Below are positions 38,305 to 47,274 of a stretch of DNA of 64,000 nucleotides, in pieces. Where the stretch lies: assembly GCA_025800125.1 (NCBI GenBank), contig JAOXSF010000041.1, positions 17,323 to 81,322 of the forward strand, read 5' to 3'. The number at the start of each line of letters is the position of its first letter. Within the stretch, counting starts at the first letter, position 1. The notes beneath the pieces are model-generated. The model saw nothing but the letters and a program-made list of their open reading frames with translations. It was not told the DNA's origin and did not search any database. The stretch comes from Marinobacterium sp. Lineage in GTDB: Bacteria; Pseudomonadota; Gammaproteobacteria; Pseudomonadales; Balneatricaceae. The translations under genes were made by a program, and so were the position numbers.

Positions 38305-38458
38305 ATCGTGCGTATCGTTCTGAAACATCTTGTTGCGAAGCAAATGTGCGACCAAAGTTAACAGGTATGGATAACGTTGGCAGGGTGAATAGAGCGTGGA
38401 GGGAAAATGTGTATATGGGGCAGGGTTTAGTTTGACCGAGTGGCTGCACCATTAAGCA

Positions 38459-38484
38459 GGGCCTGCTTCCTGTGAAGCAGGCCC
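38459..38484 (-). terminator. Hairpin at the 3' end of the BCCT transporter gene
   Basis: A perfect 11-bp stem GGGCCTGCTTC/GAAGCAGGCCC with a four-base loop lies 11 bp beyond the transporter stop. The T tract is poor on the minus strand, but position and stability suggest a transcript end. Confidence 0.7.
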
Positions 38485-38495
38485 TTGAAACTCAA

Positions 38496-40055
38496 TCAGA
38501 TTTGTTCGTGTTTAAGCCCTTTATAGAGGCTCAGGCACATTAACAACAAGACTATACAGAATGGGAAGCCGGTCGAGACAGTTGCGGCCTGTAGAGCGCC
38601 TAGCCCCCCTCCTAGCAGTAGTGCAATGGCAACAAGGCCCTCGAAAGTACACCAGAACACACGTTGTGGCACGGGTGGGTTCAGAATGCCACCTGCGGTA
38701 ATTGTATCAATGACCAGTGAGCCGCTATCGGATGAGGTCACAAAGAAGATGACAATCAGTACTAACGAGATTAGTGAAACAATAAAGCTCATCGGTAGCT
38801 GATCCAGCAGTCGATATAGAGATAGTTCTGGCGTCCAGTTTTGTACGGTATCGCGAACACCATCATATCCGGCAGCCATCTGTTCAATAGCTGCGCCGCC
38901 AAACACGGTCATCCATAGCAGACAGAACAGCGTTGGTACAATCAGTGTGCAGATGACGAATTCACGTACAGTGCGGCCACGGCTGATACGCGCTATAAAC
39001 ATACCGACAAACGGTGACCAGGCGATCCACCAGGCCCAGTAGAAAGTAGTCCAGCCATGGTAGAAACCGGTGTCCTCACGACCAACAGGATTAGACAATG
39101 GCAGGCTGTATTTGAGGTAATCACCCAGACCGACGACGAACTTGCTCAGCAATTCCAGCGTTGGGCCGGTGAACAGGACGAACAGTAATAGCATGACAGC
39201 CATGACCATGTTGATCTCGCTAAGCCGTTTTACACCGGCATCCAGTCCGGCAACAACAGAGACCAGCGCAACCAGTGTGATCACAACAATCAGAATGATT
39301 TTAACCATGTCACTCGGTTTGATGCCGAACAGCTCATTCAAGCCTGCGGCGACCTGCTCCGCACCATAGCCCAGCGATGTTGCCAGACCGAATATGGTGG
39401 CGAATACCGCCAGAATATCAATCAGATGCCCCCAGAACCCCCAGACACGATCACCCAGTAAAGGATAAAATGCAGAACGGAGAGTCAGCGGTAAACCATG
39501 GTTGAAGCTGAAGTAGGCCAGTGCCAGGCCAACCACTGCGTATACAGCCCAGGCGCTCATACCCCAGTGGAACGTGGCAGCGGCAATGCCCAGCCGTGCT
39601 GCTTCTTCTGTACCCGCTTCGACGCCTAACGGCGGATTCAGCATATGGGTAACAGGTTCCAGTACGCCAAAGAACATCAGGCCGATACCAATACCTGCGG
39701 AGAACAGCATAGCCAGCCAGCCAGGATAGCTGAATTCTGGTTTGGCATCTTTACCGCCGATACGCACCTTGCCGAGCTTTGAGAATGCCAGAAAGAGGCA
39801 GAACAGAATGAAGAAGTTGACGCTGACAACGAAGAACCAGTCAAGCTGAGTCGTCAGAAGGGGGCGGAGTTCGTTAAAGAAAGTGGCGGCCTGTTCTTGA
39901 AACAGTAACGTCAAAGCGACGAATACGATAACGCAGACTGCCGATACCGGGAATACCAGGTTGTGGATGTCCAACCCGAAAGGCTGAATATTATCCTGAC
40001 CAATCTGATAATCCGTGGTATCCGAGAGTGGAGCCGGTTGCTCTACCTGTGGCAT
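38496..40055 (-). CDS. BCCT-family betaine/choline/carnitine transporter
   Basis: This 519-residue membrane protein has 12 predicted helices. The BCCT core is clear: GIGIGLMFFGVLEPVTHM in helix 3 and FYWAWWIAWSPFVGMFIARISRGRTVREF in helix 8 and its loop, with the tryptophan-rich substrate box. BCCT carriers import quaternary ammonium compounds such as glycine betaine or choline for osmoprotection or carbon supply, usually with sodium. The exact substrate is not readable. Both N- and C-terminal tails are short, so a long osmosensing C-terminal domain like that of BetP is absent. It stands alone. Confidence 0.9.
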   Translation of the reverse strand: MPQVEQPAPLSDTTDYQIGQDNIQPFGLDIHNLVFPVSAVCVIVFVALTLLFQEQAATFFNELRPLLTTQLDWFFVVSVNFFILFCLFLAFSKLGKVRIGGKDAKPEFSYPGWLAMLFSAGIGIGLMFFGVLEPVTHMLNPPLGVEAGTEEAARLGIAAATFHWGMSAWAVYAVVGLALAYFSFNHGLPLTLRSAFYPLLGDRVWGFWGHLIDILAVFATIFGLATSLGYGAEQVAAGLNELFGIKPSDMVKIILIVVITLVALVSVVAGLDAGVKRLSEINMVMAVMLLLFVLFTGPTLELLSKFVVGLGDYLKYSLPLSNPVGREDTGFYHGWTTFYWAWWIAWSPFVGMFIARISRGRTVREFVICTLIVPTLFCLLWMTVFGGAAIEQMAAGYDGVRDTVQNWTPELSLYRLLDQLPMSFIVSLISLVLIVIFFVTSSDSGSLVIDTITAGGILNPPVPQRVFWCTFEGLVAIALLLGGGLGALQAATVSTGFPFCIVLLLMCLSLYKGLKHEQI

Positions 40056-40338
40056 AACCGAAGATAACCCTTTGATTCATTATTTTTTATGGCTAACGCA
40101 GTAATCAGCAGACACTGCACGCCTTTTTACTATAGGGGCATCGGGGGGGAATGCACAACCGGAATGGAGTAAATGGTACAGCCTGAATCGTATATTAAGG
40201 CTGTTTAATGAATATTTTCAGGTTATGGAGCCATAAAGAGCCTGTGGTTAGTAAAATCAGTACTGGCTATGTTTATTGTTTACCGGATATTTTGTTTACC
40301 AGCTCTGTTGCTTTCCAGATATTGGTTTTTTTGTTTTT

Positions 40339-40803
40339 CTAAGGTAGATGGTCAAGTGGTAGTTCTGTGGTGCTTTTCATCTGTTCCATCACAAAACTTG
40401 AACTGACATCAGATAGATTGGCTTTGATCAGCTTTTTATACAGCCGGTCATAGTCAGGCATATCAGTGACTACCGCCTTTATCAGATAGTCCAGATCGCC
40501 ACTCATACGGTATACCTCCAGTACTTCAGGAATATCAGCCAGGATGCGCTGAAAGTTTTCGGCCCAGCTTTCGTTATGTTGATTGGTACGTACAGAGATA
40601 TAAACGGCCAGCGGCAGGTTGAGTGTGGTTGGCTCCAGCAGGGCGACTCGCTTACGAATGACACCGTTATTCTCTAGTGCGTGGATGCGGCGCCAGCAGG
40701 CTGTTTTGGAGATTGATATTTGCTCGGCAATATCACCCACAGAACGGTTAGCGTCGCGCTGTAGCAAGGTAAGAATCTGACGGTCGATCTGATCAATTTT
40801 CAT
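40339..40803 (-). CDS. Lrp/AsnC-family regulator, DecR-like
   Basis: This 154-residue regulator has an N-terminal winged helix-turn-helix (residues about 1-60: IDRQILTLLQRDANRSVGDIAEQISISKTACWRRIHALE) and a C-terminal RAM/AsnC effector domain (about 65-145). The segments PEVLEVYRMSGDLDYLIKAV and DVSSSFVMEQMKSTTELPL resemble E. coli DecR (YbaO), a cysteine-responsive activator of cysteine desulfidase genes. It is divergent from an aminotransferase-V/persulfide-hydrolase pair. That context fits a cysteine or sulfide stress regulator. The role is inferred. Confidence 0.88.
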   Translation of the reverse strand: MKIDQIDRQILTLLQRDANRSVGDIAEQISISKTACWRRIHALENNGVIRKRVALLEPTTLNLPLAVYISVRTNQHNESWAENFQRILADIPEVLEVYRMSGDLDYLIKAVVTDMPDYDRLYKKLIKANLSDVSSSFVMEQMKSTTELPLDHLP

Positions 40804-40830
40804 GTGTTGTTCTTTCTATATGCTGTATTC

Positions 40831-40875
40831 AGAAATAATATTCTATCCAATCAGCTGTTCAAGGAATTATTATCC
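40831..40875. promoter_or_regulatory. Possible Lrp-type operators in the divergent intergenic region
   Basis: Two AT-rich imperfect palindromes lie between the divergent start codons: AGAAATAATATTCT (40831-40844) and GGAATTATTATCC (40863-40875). Their centres are roughly three helical turns apart. Lrp-family dimers often bind phased AT-rich sites like these. No binding motif is proven. Confidence 0.35.
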
Positions 40876-40994
40876 TGAATTTTCGTTAACTGCTACTCAA
40901 TTGCAAACAATGTTTCTGGCTAAGATCGCTACACTCAATGCAGGTTATTTGCTGTACCGACAGCTAAAGTGTCAGTGTTGAGCAGGAGGTAAAG

Positions 40995-42644
40995 ATGTCG
41001 CTGATCGAGCAGATTCGTAATGCAGTCATTGGTGAGGGTGCGCTGATTGACACGCCTTTCGGGCGTAAACCACTGGTGTATGCAGACTACACCGCGTCCG
41101 GGCGGGCACTCACGTTTATAGAGCAGTTTATCCAGCAGGCCGTACTGCCCTGGTATGCTAATACCCATACGGAAACCTCGTTTACGGGGCGTCAGAGTAC
41201 AGTACTGCGTGAGCAGGCGCGGGAGCAGGTCCGTGCCTCGCTCAATGGCACGGATCAACATAAGGTGATTTTTGCAGGTTCCGGGGCCACGGCTGCGATA
41301 GACCGGCTGATTCGGATGTTGAATCTGCGCTTGCCGCGTGATCTTGATCGCCGTTATGCATTTGATCGTTATATTCTGCCCGCAGATCGGCCTGTCGTAT
41401 TTATTGGCCCTTATGAACACCATTCCAATGAACTGATCTGGCGTGAAAGCATTGCCACTCTGGTCACTATTCCGCTGGATGAAACCGGTCAGCTGGATCA
41501 GCAAGCATTAGCTTCTGCATTGAAGGTGCATCGTGATGCTCCTCTGAAAATTGGCAGTTTCTCTGCCGCTTCCAATGTCACGGGTATTCGTTCTGATGTT
41601 GCAGCAATCTCTGCGTTGCTGCATGAGCATGGCGCGCTGTCATTCTGGGATTATGCCGCCGCTGCACCTTATGTTGCGATTGATCTGCAAGCGCAGGGGC
41701 AGGATGCTGTATTTATTTCGCCGCATAAGTTTATTGGTGGGCCGGGAACGCCAGGTGTGCTGGTGGTGCATGAAAACGTGGTGAGTAACAGTCTGCCTGC
41801 TGTACCAGGTGGCGGTACTGTCAGCTACGTAACGCCGCAAGGCCACCGCTATATCGAAGATATTGAGCGTCGTGAAGAGGGTGGTACACCTGCCATTGTT
41901 GAGTCTGTGCGGGCTGGATTGGTGTTTCAGTTGCAGCAACAGGTGGGTGCAGCACAGATTGAAGCGCTAGAGCATCGTTTTATTACCCAGGCACTTGAAC
42001 GCTGGTCACAGCATGCTGCTATTGAAATTCTGGGTGGAACAGATGCGGAGCGGCTGTCGATCTGCTCGTTTCAGATTCACCATCAAGGCAAGCCCCTGCA
42101 TTATGGCTTTGTAGTGGCGTTGCTGAATGATCTGTTTGGGATTCAGGCGCGTGGCGGCTGTTCCTGTGCCGGGCCTTATGGCCACAGTCTGCTAGGGCTG
42201 GACAGAGTTACCAGTCAGGCGCTGGAAAAGCAGACGCGCAGTGGTGAAATGGTATTGCGCCCGGGCTGGGCGCGCCTGAACTTCAACTACTTTATTGATA
42301 AGGCAACCTTTGAGTATCTGGTACAGGCGGTTGAGCTGATCGCCAGTGAGGGGTGGCGATTATTGCCGTTCTATCAGTTTGATACTGGTGCAGGTGTCTG
42401 GCGTTTTCAGGGCCAGAGTCAACCGTTGCCGGTTGCGCTGAGTGACTGTCAACCGGGTGTGAATAGGGTTCCTGCAACGGTACAGCCAGACTATGCCTGT
42501 CTGTTACAGGACGCTGAAGACCAATTGCGAACAGCACGCAGTGACTGTAGCCGTTATGATCTGGAGTTGAGTGAAGCGGGGCAGAGGTTGTGCTGGTTTG
42601 TACTGCCGCAGCAGATCGAACAGAAGCTGTTGGAGACTGAATAA
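40995..42644 (+). CDS. Aminotransferase class V (cysteine-desulfurase-like, PLP-dependent)
   Basis: This 549-residue PLP enzyme belongs to the class V/SufS-NifS superfamily. The Schiff-base lysine is probably K245 in ISPHKFIGGPG. FAGSGATAAIDRL, YEHHSNELIWRE and FWDYAAAAPYV fit the cofactor site. A cysteine-rich loop RGGCSCAGPYGH (C389, C391) lies where desulfurases carry their active-site cysteine. It is longer than NifS/SufS (about 400 residues), with a C-terminal part of unknown role. A perfect AGGAGG precedes the ATG. Paired with a persulfide-dioxygenase-like gene 18 bp downstream, it may release sulfur from cysteine or a related compound. Confidence 0.85.
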   Translation: MSLIEQIRNAVIGEGALIDTPFGRKPLVYADYTASGRALTFIEQFIQQAVLPWYANTHTETSFTGRQSTVLREQAREQVRASLNGTDQHKVIFAGSGATAAIDRLIRMLNLRLPRDLDRRYAFDRYILPADRPVVFIGPYEHHSNELIWRESIATLVTIPLDETGQLDQQALASALKVHRDAPLKIGSFSAASNVTGIRSDVAAISALLHEHGALSFWDYAAAAPYVAIDLQAQGQDAVFISPHKFIGGPGTPGVLVVHENVVSNSLPAVPGGGTVSYVTPQGHRYIEDIERREEGGTPAIVESVRAGLVFQLQQQVGAAQIEALEHRFITQALERWSQHAAIEILGGTDAERLSICSFQIHHQGKPLHYGFVVALLNDLFGIQARGGCSCAGPYGHSLLGLDRVTSQALEKQTRSGEMVLRPGWARLNFNYFIDKATFEYLVQAVELIASEGWRLLPFYQFDTGAGVWRFQGQSQPLPVALSDCQPGVNRVPATVQPDYACLLQDAEDQLRTARSDCSRYDLELSEAGQRLCWFVLPQQIEQKLLETE

Positions 42645-42662
42645 GCCTGGAGGCAGATAATC

Positions 42663-43520
42663 ATGCAGATTGCACCATTTTTTGACGAAACGACCTTTAC
42701 CTTCAGTTATATTGTGGCCGATATGAGCAGCGGTATGTGCGCGGTGATTGACCCGGTGCTGGATTTTAATTATGCCGCCAGTCGTACCTCAACGGCCAGT
42801 GCTGACGCCATGGTCGAATGGATTGAACAGCGGCCGCTGACATTGCAGTGGATTCTGGAAACCCATGTGCATGCAGACCACCTGTCAGCGGCCAGTTACC
42901 TGCGCCAGAGACTGGGCGGACAGATTGCAATCGGTGCCGAGATTACCCAGGTGCAGCACCACTTTGGGGAAATATTTAACGTGGGTGAGTGTTTTCAGCG
43001 TGATGGCAGTCAGTTTGACTGCCTGTTACATGATAGTGATTGTTTACCGTTGGGTAACCTGTCCATTGAGGTGTTGCATACGCCTGGCCATACGCCAGCC
43101 TGTATCAGTTATCGCATCAAAGATGCGGTATTTGTCGGTGATACTCTGTTTATGCCGGACTATGGTACTGCCCGTTGCGATTTTCCGGGGGGCGATGCTG
43201 CTGCGCTTTATGATTCTGTACAGCGTCTGCTTGCTCTACCTGATCAGACCCGGTTATTTATGTGTCATGACTATAAAGCGCCGGGTCGTAATGAGTATGC
43301 CTATGAAACGACAGTGGCGGCACAGAAAGCGGGTAATATTCATCTGCGTGATGATGTCAGCCGTCAGGCGTTTGTAAAAATGCGCCGTCAGCGTGATGCC
43401 CGGCTTTCATTACCAGAGTTGATTCTACCGTCTGTGCAGTTCAATATGCGGGCGGGAGCCATGCCAGAGCCAGAAAAAAATGGCCAGAGTTATCTGAAAC
43501 TGCCGTTGAATATGTTTTAA
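42663..43520 (+). CDS. MBL-fold hydrolase, persulfide-dioxygenase-like (ETHE1/Blh type)
   Basis: This 285-residue metallo-beta-lactamase-fold protein has the metal motif HVHADH at residues 68-73, a later histidine in HTPGHTPAC, the bridging aspartate in FVGDTLF and a final histidine in MCHDYKAPGR. The DYGTARCDFPGGDAAALYDS segment is typical of the ETHE1/Blh group, whose members oxidise glutathione persulfide to sulfite with mononuclear iron. It follows the aminotransferase gene closely, with a GGAGG ribosome site. This suggests that it removes persulfide or sulfide made by the partner enzyme. Confidence 0.88.
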   Translation: MQIAPFFDETTFTFSYIVADMSSGMCAVIDPVLDFNYAASRTSTASADAMVEWIEQRPLTLQWILETHVHADHLSAASYLRQRLGGQIAIGAEITQVQHHFGEIFNVGECFQRDGSQFDCLLHDSDCLPLGNLSIEVLHTPGHTPACISYRIKDAVFVGDTLFMPDYGTARCDFPGGDAAALYDSVQRLLALPDQTRLFMCHDYKAPGRNEYAYETTVAAQKAGNIHLRDDVSRQAFVKMRRQRDARLSLPELILPSVQFNMRAGAMPEPEKNGQSYLKLPLNMF

Positions 43521-43528
43521 CAAAATAT

Positions 43529-43563
43529 CTATATTCAGGCTGTTTTTTGCAGCCTGAATATAG
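43529..43563. terminator. Strong hairpin after the persulfide-hydrolase gene
   Basis: A perfect 14-bp stem (CTATATTCAGGCTG with CAGCCTGAATATAG) encloses a TTTTTTG loop, nine bases after the stop. There is no T tract after the stem, but it is a likely 3' end for the operon. Confidence 0.7.
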
Positions 43564-43631
43564 AACTGTTTAATAACGGTAGCGGTACTATACAGCTGTA
43601 TATTGAGCAGGTCTGAACCTGTGTACTGTCT

Positions 43632-43688
43632 TGTTCTTATAGCAGGGAACTGTTCTTATAGCGGGGAGCTGTTCTTATAGTGCGTTGC
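43632..43688. repeat. 19-bp tandem repeat, three units
   Basis: TGTTCTTATAGCAGGGAAC, TGTTCTTATAGCGGGGAGC and a diverged TGTTCTTATAGTGCGTTGC run head to tail just beyond the stop of the minus-strand nasT gene. Confidence 0.88.
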
Positions 43689-43693
43689 TGTGA

Positions 43694-44347
43694 TTACGCT
43701 GTGGTTGACGGGTTGTTGAAACTGCCTGCTTCAAACATGCTGATTACCTCGGCAGCAATGTCGGTTAACTTTTTCCCACGATCCATCGCCAGTTTGCGCA
43801 ATGCGTTAAAGGCCTGCTGTTCATTGCAACGCTGATGTTGCATCAGCAGGCCTTTGGCACGTTCTGTCAGCTTCCTGTTTTTTAATTCGTGACGCACGCT
43901 TTCCAGCTCGTCCTGGAGTTGCTGGTAGTGTGAAAAATGTGCCAGCGTAGATTCAATGATGGCTTGCAGCCGTGGCAGCGGCAAGCCATCAGTAATATAA
44001 CTGCTGGCACCGGCCTGCATTGCCTGTTGCAGGCTTGTTGAATCTCCGGCCCGCTCATCAAATAACAGTACCGGTTTATTCAGCCGGGTCAGCGCTGTAA
44101 TTGTCTCAATTACAGTTAAATCCAGTAAACCTGATACTTGCGTTGGCCTGCATATATTTTCAGAGCCAGGGCGATCCGTAGCCAGCATAATCAGATTTAC
44201 ATCTGTATAACGGTTTTTTTCTGCTGCCTGCTCCACGTCTGTTATTGCAAAACTCTTGTGCCCCAGCTTATCCAGCGCCTGTTGCAGTTGAACCTTGCGT
44301 TTTGTCTGGTGATCAATCAGCAAAATATTTAAAGAATGTGTGTGCAT
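43694..44347 (-). CDS. nasT: NasT-like ANTAR-domain antitermination regulator
   Basis: This 217-residue protein has an N-terminal receiver-like domain (residues about 5-125) without an obvious phospho-acceptor aspartate. A coiled-coil linker (LQDELESVRHELKNRK) leads to a C-terminal ANTAR RNA-binding domain (LTERAKGLLMQHQRCNEQQAFNALRKLAMD). NasT proteins bind paired hairpins in nitrate-gene leaders and prevent termination; the nitrate sensor NasS usually restrains them. Here nasA is divergent and two nas leaders with terminators lie downstream, but no NasS gene is in the window. I set the ATG at 44347, preceded by AGAGGGC, rather than the longer frame from 44407. Confidence 0.88.
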   Translation of the reverse strand: MHTHSLNILLIDHQTKRKVQLQQALDKLGHKSFAITDVEQAAEKNRYTDVNLIMLATDRPGSENICRPTQVSGLLDLTVIETITALTRLNKPVLLFDERAGDSTSLQQAMQAGASSYITDGLPLPRLQAIIESTLAHFSHYQQLQDELESVRHELKNRKLTERAKGLLMQHQRCNEQQAFNALRKLAMDRGKKLTDIAAEVISMFEAGSFNNPSTTA

Positions 44348-44442
44348 ACAGATGCCCTCTATGGTGACAGCCTGTTGCAGCAAGTTCTGTTCCACTGACT
44401 GGCGCAACCTTTGCAGTTGCTATCCCATAACGCAGATAACGA

Positions 44443-44462
44443 CCCGTAAGACAAAGTACGGG
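44443..44462 (+). other. Small hairpin upstream of nasA
   Basis: CCCGTA pairs with TACGGG around an eight-base loop, 34 bp before nasA. It lacks a T tract and so is not an attenuator terminator. It might be an mRNA element or chance. Confidence 0.35.
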
Positions 44463-44496
44463 ATGAGGGGGAAGCAGCTGATGAGGGGAACGGGCA

Positions 44497-47175
44497 ATGC
44501 AGTGTAAAACAACCTGTCCATATTGTGGTGTGGGCTGTGGCGTGGTGGCTGAAGTAGCAGAAACGGCAGCAGCGCCTGAATACGAACAGCCGATCAGGGT
44601 TTCAGGAGACCTGGATCATCCTGCAAATCAGGGGCGTCTTTGCGTTAAAGGGAGCGCACTGGTCGATACGCTGACAACTCGGGGGCGTTTGCTGACACCA
44701 CAGCTTCATGGCCAGCCTGTGGCCTGGGATGATGCGCTGGAACAGGTCGCGCAGGGCTTTACCCGCACCATTGCTGAGCACGGCCCGGACGCAGTGGCGT
44801 TTTACTTGTCTGGTCAGTTATTAACCGAAGATTACTATGTGGCCAACAAACTGATCAAAGGCTTTATAGGAACCGCCAATATAGACACCAACTCGCGGCT
44901 GTGTATGGCTTCGGCGGTGGTAGCGCACAAGCGCGCTTTTGGCAGTGATACAGTGCCGCTGTGCTATGACGATATTGATCAAGCCCGGCTGTTGGTGCTG
45001 GTCGGCTCAAATGCGGCCTGGAATCACCCGATTCTGTTTCAGCGTATGCAGGCGGCTAAACAGCGTACCCCAGCATTGAAAGTGGTGGTAATTGACCCGC
45101 GCCACACCGCTACCTGTGAGCTGGCAGACCTGCATCTGGCGATCAAACCGGCTACCGATACGCTACTGTTTAATGGCTTGCTTCATTATCTCGCTGCCGC
45201 AGGACGGCTGAATCAGCCCTTTATTGACCAGCACACTGAAGGGCTTGCCCAGGCGCTGGCCGAGGCGGAGCGTAGTGCGGCCGAGCCAGACCGTGTGGCT
45301 GACAGGTGTGACATTGCGCGAGCTGATCTGCAACAGTTTTACCGCTGGTTTACTGAAACAGAGCGTACCGTAACCTTTTACTCCCAGGGGGTAAATCAGT
45401 CCAGCAGCGGAGTAGATAATGGCAATGCCATTATTAACTGTCACCTGGCCACCGGGCGTATTGGTAAACCGGGTATGGGGCCGCTTTCTATTACTGGCCA
45501 GCCAAATGCGATGGGTGGGCGAGAAGTGGGAGGACTGGCTAACCAGCTGGCAGCGCATATGGATTTTGAGCATCCGGCCAGTATTGATCGGGTACAGCGT
45601 TTCTGGAATGCACCCAATATGGCACAACGTAACGGCCTGAAAGCAGTCGAACTGTTTCAGGCGATGGAGCGTGGTGAGATTAAAGCGGTCTGGATTATGG
45701 CTACAAACCCGGTGGTCAGCCTGCCTGATGGTGATCAAGTGCGCCGGGCATTACAGGCCTGCCCGCTGGTAGTGGTGTCTGACTGCGTCGCACAGACCGA
45801 TACCAGCGAGCTGGCCCATATTCGTCTGCCAGCAACCGGCTGGAGCGAAAAAGATGGTACTGTGACCAACTCTGAACGGTGTATCTCCCGTCAGCGAGCA
45901 CTATTACCGGCCCGTGGTGAGGCGCGTCATGACTGGCGGATTATCAGTGATGTAGCTCGGCGTATGGGCTTTGCGGCTGCATTTTCGTATCAGAGCCCTT
46001 GGCAGATATTCCGTGAACATGCCGCATTGTCGGCTTTTGAAAATAATGAACAGGGCGCACGGCGTGACTTTGATATAGGCGTGCTGGCCGATATAAGTGA
46101 AGCCGCCTATCAGCAGTTACAACCGATTCAGTGGCCAGTAACGGTCGACGCGCCACAAGGCACTGCGCGGATGTTCAGTGATGGTTGTTTTTTTACCGCC
46201 AATGGTCGCGCCCGGTTTATCCCGATCATTCCACGCCCTCCACAACAACAGCCCGACCAACAGCGACCGTTAGTGATGAATACCGGCCGCATACGTGACC
46301 AGTGGCATACCATGACCCGTACAGGCTTGGCACATTCATTGTTTCAGCACCGTGCTGAACCCTTTATTGAATTGCACCCACAGGATGCTCGTGACTACGG
46401 TATTGAACAAAATCAGCTGGTACAGTTATCAAGCCCCGCGCTGACCGCCACGGTCTATATCGGTCGTGCGCGAATTACCGATAGCCAGCGTCCCGGTGAG
46501 CTATTTGTACCCATGCACTGGAATCGCCAGTTTGCCAGCCATGGCAATATGGGCAGCCTGATTGAGTCGGTTACTGACCCTCTTTCTGGTCAGCCAGAAT
46601 CCAAACAGGCAGCTGTGCAACTGGAACCACTACCAGTGCAGTGGCAGGCGTTACTGCTAAGCCGGGGTGAGCAGGCTAACCTGCCCGCGCTACCCATTAA
46701 CTACCATTGCCGTATTCCGCTGCAACATAGTCAGAGCTGGCGTCTGGCCAGCGTCCGGCCGGTAACAGATTGGCGTGCCTGGTGCGCACAGCATCTGAGC
46801 AGACCCGTACTTGAATTTGCCGACCCCAGCGCGGGCCATTATCGGGCGGCAGCTATAGCGAATGGCCAGCTGGAGTGGGTGTTGCTGGTACTACCCTTTG
46901 CACAATTGCCAGATACCCGCTGGCTGGACAGCTTGTTTGCCGATAGCACCATACCCGCAGAGCAATTGAACCGATTACTGGCTGGCTGTGGCAGTAATCA
47001 GGCAGATACCGGGCCCATTGTCTGTAGCTGCTTCCAGATTGGCCAACGCGCCATTGAAGCAGAAATTACGGCGGGTGCTTGCTCTGTTGAACAGCTTGGC
47101 GGCACCCTGGCTTGTGGTACCAATTGCGGTTCCTGTGTACCGGAATTACAGGCGTTATTGCGCAGCTGTCTATAA
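44497..47175 (+). CDS. nasA: Assimilatory nitrate reductase catalytic subunit
   Basis: This 892-residue molybdopterin oxidoreductase reduces nitrate to nitrite in the cytoplasm. An N-terminal [4Fe-4S] site is formed by C7, C10, C14 and C49. The bis-MGD domains follow, with DTNSRLCMASAVVAHKRAFGSD and GQPNAMGGREVGGLANQL. The dinucleotide-binding C-terminal domain has PMHWNRQFA. The last 60 residues are a BFD-like [2Fe-2S] domain (VCSCFQIG ... CGTNCGSC), found in Klebsiella-type NasA. GAGGGG precedes the ATG. It is divergent from nasT and separated from nirBD by an accessory patch. Confidence 0.95.
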   Translation: MQCKTTCPYCGVGCGVVAEVAETAAAPEYEQPIRVSGDLDHPANQGRLCVKGSALVDTLTTRGRLLTPQLHGQPVAWDDALEQVAQGFTRTIAEHGPDAVAFYLSGQLLTEDYYVANKLIKGFIGTANIDTNSRLCMASAVVAHKRAFGSDTVPLCYDDIDQARLLVLVGSNAAWNHPILFQRMQAAKQRTPALKVVVIDPRHTATCELADLHLAIKPATDTLLFNGLLHYLAAAGRLNQPFIDQHTEGLAQALAEAERSAAEPDRVADRCDIARADLQQFYRWFTETERTVTFYSQGVNQSSSGVDNGNAIINCHLATGRIGKPGMGPLSITGQPNAMGGREVGGLANQLAAHMDFEHPASIDRVQRFWNAPNMAQRNGLKAVELFQAMERGEIKAVWIMATNPVVSLPDGDQVRRALQACPLVVVSDCVAQTDTSELAHIRLPATGWSEKDGTVTNSERCISRQRALLPARGEARHDWRIISDVARRMGFAAAFSYQSPWQIFREHAALSAFENNEQGARRDFDIGVLADISEAAYQQLQPIQWPVTVDAPQGTARMFSDGCFFTANGRARFIPIIPRPPQQQPDQQRPLVMNTGRIRDQWHTMTRTGLAHSLFQHRAEPFIELHPQDARDYGIEQNQLVQLSSPALTATVYIGRARITDSQRPGELFVPMHWNRQFASHGNMGSLIESVTDPLSGQPESKQAAVQLEPLPVQWQALLLSRGEQANLPALPINYHCRIPLQHSQSWRLASVRPVTDWRAWCAQHLSRPVLEFADPSAGHYRAAAIANGQLEWVLLVLPFAQLPDTRWLDSLFADSTIPAEQLNRLLAGCGSNQADTGPIVCSCFQIGQRAIEAEITAGACSVEQLGGTLACGTNCGSCVPELQALLRSCL

Positions 47176-47240
47176 AGCCATCACCTATAAAACAGCCACC
47201 TATAAAGCGGTTCGCTATTAAATAAGCTGGCTATAAAAGG
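47172..47240. repeat. 15-bp imperfect tandem repeat at the nasA 3' end
   Basis: Units beginning CTATAAAGCCATCAC, CTATAAAACAGCCAC, CTATAAAGCGGTTCG, CTATTAAATAAGC and CTATAAAAGG run from the nasA stop codon onward, ending in the terminator hairpin. Confidence 0.85.
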
Positions 47241-47263
47241 TGGGCGAAATCTGCCCACCTTTG
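47236..47263. terminator. Hairpin between convergent nasA and GNAT genes
   Basis: AAAGGTGGGC (47236-47245) pairs perfectly with GCCCACCTTT (47253-47262) around a seven-base loop. Short A and T runs on both sides suggest a bidirectional terminator. Confidence 0.75.
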
Positions 47264-47274
47264 TTATCTATCAA

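Larger units (their letters stand above)
38023..38495. other. Non-coding gap after the tRNA array
   Basis: About 470 bp. It holds two strong hairpins listed separately. A possible 50-codon frame at 38209-38361 overlaps the first of them and is discussed among the rejected items. I see no gene remnant in the rest. Confidence 0.6.

Noticed and set aside
38209..38361. A 50-codon plus-strand frame with GAGGAG ribosome site after the tRNA array (MKTNYAIKRSCKK...).
   Set aside because: A strong intrinsic terminator lies inside the frame, so a full-length message is unlikely. The peptide is basic and resembles nothing I know. It could be a leader-type frame, but I cannot support it.
43632..43688. 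The 19-bp tandem units beside nasT as possible regulator binding iterons.
   Set aside because: They lie downstream of nasT and do not precede a start codon. Similar unrelated duplications occur near other gene ends, so duplication is the simpler explanation.
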